IMG/VR virus record: IMGVR_UViG_3300031772_000050
Location: 1 to 51,429 of that record
Length of the DNA stretch: 51,429 nt
Strand: one strand, 5' to 3'
DNA from: a virus
Shown: positions 45,501 through 51,429 of the stretch, piece by piece
Layout of the letters: each line of letters opens with the position of its first letter
Numbering within the stretch: the stretch's first letter is position 1
Notes under the pieces: generated by a model
What the model was told of the DNA's origin: nothing
Database searches by the model: none
What the model saw: the letters and a program-made list of their open reading frames with translations, nothing else
Program-made: the position numbers and the translations under genes

Positions 45501-47245
45501 CCCGCAATCTTTTGTTTCTCAATCTTCCTTCCCGTCCTTAATTCTTTCGCCTCATCCAGCAAAGCATAGAGTTCTTGGTCGCCACCTTCCAATCCTAACT
45601 GTTGAGCCATCTTGTCGGGGGTAGAACCACCCTTACGCCTGATACGAAGATTAGTATGCCCTCTAAACTCTTCCATTTCCTTCCCACCCGCATATGGCGT
45701 TAAACCACCTTGTTCTATAATAAGGCGTTCTATATTCTCGGCATTGATAGTCGCCTTACTTAAACCAAGTTCTTCTGCTGACGGTCTACCCAATAAAGTC
45801 TCTTCCATCGGCAAAGGCTTCTCTACACCTATATCAAGAGGTTTTACTGGTGGGGCTTGTAGACTTTTCAACTTTATCGTTGCCTGCTTTACAAGTTTAC
45901 CGATAGCCCCTTTTTGTAGGGGGGTAGCCCCCTTATCCCAATCCCTCAACTCGGTTACTATGCGGTCTAAGGACTCTGCGTCAGCAACTCCTTGTATCTG
46001 CTTACGGTAATCTGCGGGCTTAAACTTCGGGAGGGCTTCTACCTTCTCTTCGGCAAAAGGATTATTACCAAACTGCTTTGTGTATGCCTCTATAAACTTA
46101 TCTGCCCACGACTCACCCTTCGTTATTTGACGTAAAACACTTTGAGGCGAACTACCTCCTTCGAGCATTATCTTGGCATTATCAAGAGCTTGCTTAGGAA
46201 CAGTGCCTTTGCTTACACGTGCAAATCCAGCTTCAGATGTAATAATATTCGCTAATCTTTTCTTCTGCGAGTCTACTATAAACGTTAACACTTTTCGAGA
46301 CTCTTGCAAAGTAAGCCCAGATTGCTGTAACTCACCAAGTATCCCCGACTTCTCCGCCATATCTATCGAAATAGAGGTAGGCGCACCTAATGTAAGACCT
46401 ACAAGTGCCGCCATACCAGACCCCTGAAAGATAGACCTTTTTTTATCTATACCACCAAGTTTAACTACTAAGTTTTCACCTGTTTGCTGACTCCACTCTT
46501 GTAATGCCTCTGTTCCACTTCGGATAAAGGTAGTCATTAAACGACCACCATATCGTTTAAGTAGAAAGTCTAATCCTATATATTCAAGAGCGCCTTCTAT
46601 AGCACCACCTAATGTAGATAACTCTCCCGCTCTTTGAGGGGTAAGACCTTTCTCTCGCCCTGTCTGGTAAAGTTGACCTTTCTGGTATAAGCCAAATAAA
46701 GCAGCAGCCGCATGAGGGGTTCTTGTTAATGCCGTTATACCAAGTGCTGCGGCCATGGTAGTAGCCCCGCTGCCAAGCGAATACATAAAGTCCTTAAATT
46801 GCCCTTTACCGCTTGGCCCGTAATCAGGAATGCGTTTTGCTATCCACTTCTTATTACGCTCAATAAGTCCTCGCCCCACATCGGCTAACTGCTCATCTCT
46901 ATCTGTTCTCTTAAACAAAGCTGATTTAGCCATCTTAACAAGGGGAAGCATAGGAAAAATCATATTGGAAGGAGTAGGTCCTAAATCAGGAAGTTCCTCT
47001 GCCCGCTCGCCAAGTTCCTGAATTAAAGAACCCATAACTTGTGGGCTTGAAAGGATTATATCACGTGCACCACGTACAGACTCACGTGCATACGGAGCTG
47101 CCTTTATCCCTTGCTTAACCGCAAAAGGAATAATTCTGGAAGCAGGAAAAGTTTGTTGGAAAGTTTGCTGAACGCCAGAAGCCAACTTGCCGGCAACGTT
47201 TCTCTTTGCAAGGATACGGTCTACCTTCTCCGAAAGGAGGGTCAT
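42584..47245 (-). CDS. Very large internal virion/injection protein (polyvalent type)
   Basis: It encodes 1553 residues, nearly a tenth of the genome. The N-terminal region has hydrophobic segments (SGATTMAAALGITALTRTPH and an EGALEYIGLDFLLKRYGG motif) often seen in podovirus ejection proteins. The middle (about 600-1150) is charged with paired helical repeats (FxxFMRDKIKEYR / FMKDSIKNYR), and the C-terminal 400 residues carry the LNEGKPFYKGAVPVFMRKRG and membrane-like WLLGASMMAG parts typical of phage large polyvalent proteins. I see no clear lytic domain. It is likely ejected with the DNA. Confidence 0.82.
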   Translation of the reverse strand: MTLLSEKVDRILAKRNVAGKLASGVQQTFQQTFPASRIIPFAVKQGIKAAPYARESVRGARDIILSSPQVMGSLIQELGERAEELPDLGPTPSNMIFPMLPLVKMAKSALFKRTDRDEQLADVGRGLIERNKKWIAKRIPDYGPSGKGQFKDFMYSLGSGATTMAAALGITALTRTPHAAAALFGLYQKGQLYQTGREKGLTPQRAGELSTLGGAIEGALEYIGLDFLLKRYGGRLMTTFIRSGTEALQEWSQQTGENLVVKLGGIDKKRSIFQGSGMAALVGLTLGAPTSISIDMAEKSGILGELQQSGLTLQESRKVLTFIVDSQKKRLANIITSEAGFARVSKGTVPKQALDNAKIMLEGGSSPQSVLRQITKGESWADKFIEAYTKQFGNNPFAEEKVEALPKFKPADYRKQIQGVADAESLDRIVTELRDWDKGATPLQKGAIGKLVKQATIKLKSLQAPPVKPLDIGVEKPLPMEETLLGRPSAEELGLSKATINAENIERLIIEQGGLTPYAGGKEMEEFRGHTNLRIRRKGGSTPDKMAQQLGLEGGDQELYALLDEAKELRTGRKIEKQKIAGLKQELKPPPTDEFQTFMRDKIKEYRAGKMEVQDDLQAKLQTPLTAPQRKAIQNFLDKTWAERGGKPPELEPVSDKTLEIEPFSDTDYRKFMKDSIKNYRETGKTGYLQGIQETLDTGRFTPSQRKRVQRWLDKIDRELRQKSVSKATGLTDKIQAREGGNAKEKYGASFVMDVSDEDLAMSMGKKFGEVASDLLQTAKEAIHSTELMHNYLRANPDSKPFTLAIENIMAKALAYRKTVDVTERLMDAAKNSKALAEIFVAADRDNSVDIDSILENALREGRITEKEFYAGKAYVTLHKFAYNRIVEEIMESRLGVRVRSKGKRYRVVYNTKKGVSEKWVTGPAKDNLKSKFPDMEVLEEKEQITIKRVDPETGQYVEESRYIDDYLTEVPEILSEENRQLIKELLPWGPGQYITHSRAQGKYWVTISGEVDPETGKQEMMYSARVPSLGYANRLKELSNQQFPERVVNIGLDAPLSMDFYMGNVLDVTYWLNQRGIDLKSEEAQKIINAYRGMSTLLSHINQDTGIPGYRVDWEGISKGMVDIAKSAVGRVRANDLKELKSKVPKVGTENITTLKESRQVRDKAFRTGILNDYLDLLLEDERGNVVLDTANALVYFAALANSPLFAIQNVTEVYWSWTMAFDRAKDKVGFLKPLEEEYRRLLLKAKEEGLIKSYMKEQIRGKADDLLEHADMIGKRTDAWSSRQTFKFGLALARDAGLHDDAAYEYAWHFLNEGKPFYKGAVPVFMRKRGWGIVRRSGLIFMKWVMDWINKFARGTLGQKLLWLLGASMMAGVPFGRRLVKKKMKKGLLDRFLIAGFPGILGVSAKFLAPVSLRGFESGISIRSLTMLADKAKRAKIMYDRYGPIGALTTLPLAGTQFFSKGMLFAAEGVKVKRGKAIKTIYKPHTLREKIMLSLGLTPFELGEAYERTYGKKTKPFKFGRKKLGAGRVRQGARPDYHAIVDKLIAERKGL

Positions 47246-47994
47246 AGTGCCTCTTCAAGTGCCGCCGCCGCTTCTTCGTAGTCCATACCACCTTCAGCCA
47301 TGAGGCGTTGTATGGCGTCATCATACTCACTACCTTGAGTACTCTGAGCAGACAGTACCTTTTCTTCGATACCTAACACATCTTCAGGCTTAAGGTCGAT
47401 ACCGTAACTCCGGGCAATGGGCGGCCAGAACTTCTTTAAGTAAGGTAGTTTCTCGCTCGCATCCATAGCATCCCAATCCCCACCCATAGAGATTTTTACC
47501 TGACGTTGTAGGTCAAGAATAGCCTTACCGATGTTAGGATTATTCTTTACGGAAGGTGGTAGCCATTTGAATATCTCTTCCATAATAGGAGCATTTTGTT
47601 CTATACCTTCACTACCTTCTTCAAACTGCCCGCCTATACGAGTTCCGCCGGGTCCCGCTACCGATAGACCAGGAGCCATGCCTGTTCTCGTAGTCTGTCC
47701 TGACGCTAAGTATGACGCTATGTCCCCTTGCGGAGTATAGCCCTTAGACAACATCTGACGGGATATTCCCGCACGGGCGCCTATAAGAGAACGTTCCTTT
47801 AATCCTTCTCTTGCCTTAGTGGCTTCACTTTCCTTTTCCCGACTCTTACTGTATTCATCTTCCAGTTTCCACTGGCGTTGCCTCATGGCATCCTGGAACA
47901 AAGCCTTGAGGTTAAGAAATGACGCCATACCTCCACCGACACCTGCGGCAAGGGTGGTAGCCTTACTTGGACCCAAACGAAGTTTTCGTGGCAT
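47242..47994 (-). CDS. Internal virion/ejection protein, 250 aa
   Basis: The N-terminus is glycine-rich and hydrophobic (ATTLAAGVGGGMASFLNLKA), then a charged coiled coil (DEYSKSREKESEATKAREGL), then a folded acidic C-terminus (AMDASEKLPYLKKFWPPIAR). It overlaps the large protein start. Size and place match the second ejection protein of podoviruses. Confidence 0.78.
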   Translation of the reverse strand: MPRKLRLGPSKATTLAAGVGGGMASFLNLKALFQDAMRQRQWKLEDEYSKSREKESEATKAREGLKERSLIGARAGISRQMLSKGYTPQGDIASYLASGQTTRTGMAPGLSVAGPGGTRIGGQFEEGSEGIEQNAPIMEEIFKWLPPSVKNNPNIGKAILDLQRQVKISMGGDWDAMDASEKLPYLKKFWPPIARSYGIDLKPEDVLGIEEKVLSAQSTQGSEYDDAIQRLMAEGGMDYEEAAAALEEAL

Positions 47995-47996
47995 GG

Positions 47997-49274
47997 TTAC
48001 CTCCCCCCCTGATATTTCGAATACAGTATATCACTCAACCCCGCATTCATAAGTTGAGACATAAGATTCTGGAACGCCTCATAGTCCTGACTCTCAAAGG
48101 CCATCGTCAACTCCTGGTCTTTACCCAACGCAGTTGCTAACTCCATAGCAAGTTTCTCGTCCCATTGACCCTGTTGCGCTCCCTGAAGTAAGGCGTTCTG
48201 CTTTATCTCGACTTGAGTCTTATATGCACTGGCTTCTATCTCTTGCCTTGACTGAGAAAGTTCCTTTGCCCTGTCCGCCTTTGCTCTTGCTATGGTCTGT
48301 TGATAATCCTTACTACCTACACCACCAGCCTGAGAAAACTGATGTTGTATAGACTTCTCGTAGTCGTCATAGGACTTATTTATTGCTCCCTCTACCCTGC
48401 CCCACCTTGCGTCCTTCTCGACAGGATAGAGTTCCCCTAAAGGTGTCTGTATCTGCTTCAAGTATTCCTCAGCCACGACTCCAGGAAGTTTCGCCCCCGC
48501 TTCACCAAGATATTTACTCATAATTGACTTCTTGGCCATCTCCATGCGTTCTGTGGAATCGTAATAAGTAAACTCTGGACGTTGAGCCGTCATACTACCT
48601 ATTGCCCCACCAGCTGCAAGCATAGGACCCACCCAATTCATGGTAGAACCTTCCCCTACGCCAGAAAAACCCATACCGCCAGACTTATTAGTAACCTGCT
48701 CTCCTCCGCCTCCTGCAACCCCACCCCAGAACTTAGACATGGCTGGATTAAAGCCATATCTTGACATACTTAAACCAGCACCTTGCATAAACGAACCGCC
48801 AGCACCGTAACCTTGTCCACCGGCTGCAAGAGCCGAACCTGTCGCTGTGCCTGAACCAACACCATATGTCGCACCAGCAGCAGTGCCTTTAGCCGCACCC
48901 ACATAACCAGCCTGCTGTGCAGCACTACCACTCCCAGCCCCAGCCCAACCACCCTGAATACCTGAACCCATCATTCCTTTGCCGTAACCAGTAGCCGCAC
49001 CCCATGCAACATCACCCCAACCTGCACCCTCTACCTCTGGTTGTCCTGCGGCTCTCAAGTCTCTATTACGCGCCTCAGCTGCCTGTTGTTTCTGAGAGTA
49101 ACCACGCCAACCTCCATATCCAGCAGCTAATGCGGGTCCGACAGGACCCATTACACCTAATCCCATAGGAACAGCCCAATCCGCTATCCAGTTACTACTC
49201 TTACCCCACACCGACTTAGGTCGGGTAAATAAGTTACCAATGGGGTGGAATACCGCCTTGCTAAACTTGGACAT
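47997..49274 (-). CDS. Gly/Ala-rich ejection protein, 425 aa
   Basis: Residues 1-200 are dominated by Gly, Ala and Ser (GKSSNWIADWAVPMGLGVMG, then many GAG/GYG repeats). Residues 240-425 are helical and charged (KSYDDYEKSIQHQFSQAGGV). Low-complexity hydrophobic halves followed by coiled coils are typical of proteins that form an ejection channel. It is the first of three consecutive such genes. Confidence 0.8.
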   Translation of the reverse strand: MSKFSKAVFHPIGNLFTRPKSVWGKSSNWIADWAVPMGLGVMGPVGPALAAGYGGWRGYSQKQQAAEARNRDLRAAGQPEVEGAGWGDVAWGAATGYGKGMMGSGIQGGWAGAGSGSAAQQAGYVGAAKGTAAGATYGVGSGTATGSALAAGGQGYGAGGSFMQGAGLSMSRYGFNPAMSKFWGGVAGGGGEQVTNKSGGMGFSGVGEGSTMNWVGPMLAAGGAIGSMTAQRPEFTYYDSTERMEMAKKSIMSKYLGEAGAKLPGVVAEEYLKQIQTPLGELYPVEKDARWGRVEGAINKSYDDYEKSIQHQFSQAGGVGSKDYQQTIARAKADRAKELSQSRQEIEASAYKTQVEIKQNALLQGAQQGQWDEKLAMELATALGKDQELTMAFESQDYEAFQNLMSQLMNAGLSDILYSKYQGGR

Positions 49275-49662
49275 GGTCTAAAGCTCCTTTCATATTTGGG
49301 TAAACCTTAAGACTTCCATCCTTTCGATGAAAGCATATATACTTACAGTCATTCTTTTCCGCCTTCCTTGCCGTAGCAAGAAGCCGCCAAAAGTATTTCT
49401 TTTCCTTCGCGCATAACGTCGTAATGTAGATATAGTCCCCCCGACCTATCAGCGGCATGTCCTTCCAGGTAAAATCTCGCTTCTCGGGTAGATGAGTGCA
49501 TCTCATCCAATCTATGAAGCCCTTTAGTTCGCCGTCTTCCCATATGAACTCCAGATACCCATATCTTTGACAGTCCTTATAGTAACGCAGTAAGTCGACA
49601 TACGTCTCACCAAAGTCTATACCTGACGCACGCCTTAGTTCGATGATTTCGTCTAATATCAC
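49261..49662 (-). CDS. GNAT-like acetyltransferase-fold protein
   Basis: It encodes 133 residues. EFIWEDGELKGFIDWMR, then IYITTLCAKEKKYFWRLLATARKAEK and YICFHRKDGS suggest the strand-helix order of GNAT proteins in which the strand before the helix contacts CoA. The canonical Q/RxxGxG/A signature is not clear, so it may be a catalytically dead or divergent relative. It overlaps the ejection gene by 14 bases. Confidence 0.65.
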   Translation of the reverse strand: MILDEIIELRRASGIDFGETYVDLLRYYKDCQRYGYLEFIWEDGELKGFIDWMRCTHLPEKRDFTWKDMPLIGRGDYIYITTLCAKEKKYFWRLLATARKAEKNDCKYICFHRKDGSLKVYPNMKGALDHVQV

Positions 49663-49665
49663 GCT

Positions 49666-49962
49666 TCATTTGACCTTATCTTCCAACTTTTTTACCCGTT
49701 CTTCCAATGTCGGCTGCTTAGGCGGTTCGTACCGCTCATAACTATCGGGTCGCCATTCGTTTATATCTATAACCTCAACTGTCCTTACCTGCATCGGTAT
49801 CTGGTCTACTCCATGCGTAGCCCACCTTAACGCCCAAGCATATTCGTTGCTACCGTCATCTTTGACGAATGGGTACTCTTTTGTGGTATTCTCTATCGTC
49901 TTTTCTTGTGTGTATTGCCAGCCTGCGAGTTTACCATCTATAAAACGAACGAGTATTTTCAT
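49666..49962 (-). CDS. Small tail-associated protein, 98 aa
   Basis: It has a beta-rich N-terminal half (KILVRFIDGKLAGWQYTQEK), an IPMQVRTVEVIDINEWRPDS segment and a C-terminal coiled coil (TLEERVKKLEDKVK). It overlaps the fibre-like gene by four bases and probably binds it or assists its folding. Confidence 0.75.
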   Translation of the reverse strand: MKILVRFIDGKLAGWQYTQEKTIENTTKEYPFVKDDGSNEYAWALRWATHGVDQIPMQVRTVEVIDINEWRPDSYERYEPPKQPTLEERVKKLEDKVK

Positions 49963-50879
49963 CTGAGACCTCCAATATAATAACTTGATACAATCAAATC
50001 CGTATCACCACCTCCAACTATTTTGTATTCCAAAATCTGGGATGATAATGCTATTAACCCTATTGTCTGGATAAACTCATCAGTTATTATCCATCTTCTT
50101 GCTGTATCGGCAGAACCATTCGCACGAATATATAAATTAGAGCTCATTCCGCGAATATCAAAAAAAGTTAGATTACAAAAAGCAGGAACAAAAGAAGAAC
50201 AATTAACATCTGTCCATGTTGTCGCTGAACCTGTGTCCAATGCTTTTTGAGGTGTATCATAATAAATCCAATCGCCGTCTTGATAAAACTTCAGTATATT
50301 ACTACTTGCATCGTTCCTTACAGCACCGATACAGCGATACCAAGCACCACCTGATTGCCTATAAATTAACGTACCAGAGGTACTCGTTCCGCAGTTAGAA
50401 TACTGGGGGGCAAGATTCCACCACTTAATATCCCAAGAAGCACCAGTATCGTTATAGGCGTAGATATAAAACCAAGTACTTGCGGCATCGGCAGTACCCG
50501 CTACTTTGTTCGCATCTTCACTAACATCTATAGTTGTAGAATCTGCCGTGCGAGTATAGACAGAACCGTTTATCTCGACAACACCAGCAGTGGCATAAAT
50601 AGTTTCCGCAGCCACATACACCAATTCCGCACCAGAGATATAGTCCTTTAAGGCACTGCTAATCAACTTAGAATCTGTACCGTCATGGTCGTGTCCAGTA
50701 GTTGTATTGAAAGCAATCTTACTTTCTACAATGGCGGCACTATCACTAATGTTTGTATTCGTAATACCGCCATTAACGACTGTGGTAATATCGTTCTGGA
50801 TATTCTGAATATCGGCGCCACCAAGTATAGAACCATTATCCGCACTACTGTAACTTTTCGACCAAGTAATATTTGCCAT
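49959..50879 (-). CDS. Tail fibre-like protein, paralogue 2
   Basis: It encodes 306 residues from ATG at 50879 (the longer upstream frame shadows the neighbour). MANITWSKSYSSADNG, ADIQNIQNDITTVVNGG and GHDHDGTDSKLI are shared with the fibre gene spanning the join; the C-terminal two thirds differ, as expected if the tips bind different receptors. One base separates it from the preceding stop. Confidence 0.85.
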   Translation of the reverse strand: MANITWSKSYSSADNGSILGGADIQNIQNDITTVVNGGITNTNISDSAAIVESKIAFNTTTGHDHDGTDSKLISSALKDYISGAELVYVAAETIYATAGVVEINGSVYTRTADSTTIDVSEDANKVAGTADAASTWFYIYAYNDTGASWDIKWWNLAPQYSNCGTSTSGTLIYRQSGGAWYRCIGAVRNDASSNILKFYQDGDWIYYDTPQKALDTGSATTWTDVNCSSFVPAFCNLTFFDIRGMSSNLYIRANGSADTARRWIITDEFIQTIGLIALSSQILEYKIVGGGDTDLIVSSYYIGGLR

Positions 50880-50880
50880 T

Positions 50881-51429
50881 TTACACCACTCTATCTGTCC
50901 ACGCAGTCCAATACACAGCAATAGAAGCAGTCGGGGCATAAATAGTAAACGAACCACCAGTACCTGCTGCCTGTTGCGTTATATCAGTAATATTACCAGC
51001 AGTTGCCTCTGCAAACAATTCATGTTCCAATGTTGCCACTGTGCCATGCCTAAAGGTTACTTCTCCCGTTGCACTACCACCTCCAAGATGGGGGTCAGCA
51101 GTCTTTTCTCCATATTCAAATGTCTCAAACATATCAAACTTATCTGTGGTATCTGGTGTTGTATCAGCAGGACTCCATACCTTCATATAACGTGGTGTCC
51201 ACCCAGTAGTAATTATCATATTAGCAGCGGGACTTACAGCAGTAAAAGAGCCACAAGCAAAGTTACTCAAATCAAAGTTATTGTACAAATCCACTTGAAG
51301 GTCGGAACTTGCGTCTGTATGAACTATCCCAAGTAGTCTGTACAATGTAGAACTGTATTTTTGGTAGCGCCATGGCACCTCTACCGCATTCTCACTTGAA
51401 TCTGACAAATCTGGCGCCTCTGTTGCCAA
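50881..51429 (-). CDS. Tail fibre-like protein, C-terminal part (gene spans the join)
   Basis: It continues from the window's left end (571-1 then 51302-50881). This part holds the segments NNFDLSNFACGSFTAVSP, WSPADTTPDTTDKFDMFE, GSATGEVTFRHGTVATLEHE and a final IAVYWTAWTDRVV, a beta-rich C-terminal domain. The first 127 bases read here duplicate 1-127. See the 1-571 entry for the ATC start. Confidence 0.85.
   Translation of the reverse strand: MATEAPDLSDSSENAVEVPWRYQKYSSTLYRLLGIVHTDASSDLQVDLYNNFDLSNFACGSFTAVSPAANMIITTGWTPRYMKVWSPADTTPDTTDKFDMFETFEYGEKTADPHLGGGSATGEVTFRHGTVATLEHELFAEATAGNITDITQQAAGTGGSFTIYAPTASIAVYWTAWTDRVV
51303..51429. repeat. 127-bp direct terminal repeat, right copy
   Basis: It is identical to 1-127. 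The reading frame that enters this copy continues unbroken at base 128 of the window, which shows that the ends join. Confidence 0.95.

Noticed and set aside
1-51429. Alternative genetic code with TAG or TGA recoded
   Set aside because: TAG, TGA and TAA all end genes in tight overlaps with following starts, and no long gene contains internal stops.
1-51429. CRISPR array or temperate-phage module
   Set aside because: No regular repeat-spacer array, integrase, excisionase or attachment site was seen. The repeats at 20.6 kb and 37.2 kb are too short and irregular for CRISPR.

Overview
The window reads as one complete, circularised genome of a tailed double-stranded DNA phage of about 51.3 kb. 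Bases 1-127 are repeated exactly at 51303-51429, and one tail gene runs across that join, so the unique circle is 51,302 bp. The exact 127-base overlap looks like an assembler k-mer overlap, not a biological terminal repeat. Nearly every gene lies on the minus strand in tightly coupled operons with strong AGGAGG-type ribosome sites. I recognise no integrase, DNA polymerase, RNA polymerase or endolysin. A large P22/podovirus-type portal, no tape measure or sheath, and three large injection-type proteins suggest a podovirus-like virion. The host is unknown. A Sec signal peptide on a tail protein, a small lipoprotein-like gene and a SpoVG homologue are hints only.

Layout in the direction of transcription (high to low coordinates). 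51.4-42.6 kb: tail fibre-like proteins, a GNAT-like protein, and three injection or internal virion proteins, one of 1553 aa. 42.6-41.5 kb: membrane and holin-like proteins and a ribbon-helix-helix regulator with a near-leaderless promoter. 41.5-35.4 kb: recombination and replication (Cas4/RecB-like nuclease, Sak4-like ATPase, possible SSB, lambda-O-like initiator with iterons inside its gene, DnaB-type helicase, HU-like protein). 35.4-30.1 kb: a cassette array of many small proteins, with paralogous pairs and an FMN reductase. 30.1-27.2 kb: two candidate structured RNAs, then groEL, two small genes and groES. 27-20 kb: early or accessory genes, including a nuclease, an HNH protein, zinc-ribbon miniproteins, a strongly shortened ComM/YifB-type ATPase, and SpoVG. 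21.3-20.6 kb: a gene-poor control region with three families of short repeats. 20-0.6 kb: late packaging and morphogenesis genes (TerS, TerL, portal, scaffold, major capsid, beta-helix protein, tail and appendage genes, lysis-like membrane genes).

The genes fit together as a theta-replicating phage that borrows the host polymerase: the O-like protein binds its own iterons and loads the DnaB-like helicase. The Sak4-like ATPase, Cas4-like nuclease and SSB-like protein handle recombination. Phage GroEL and GroES probably help fold virion proteins. Seven minus-strand sigma70-type promoters share a recognisable form, several with TAGTG just before a TAWACT -10 box. One is flanked by repeated operator-like sites, and another is followed by a terminator/antiterminator leader.

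The items I consider most worth following up are: the two structured RNAs upstream of groEL; the attenuator-like leader of the replication gene; ORFs with strong ribosome sites but ATC or ATT as the apparent start codon; the ComM-like ATPase without a Walker B region; and the repeat-rich control region at 20.6-21.1 kb. All functional names come from reading protein motifs by eye; no database search was run.
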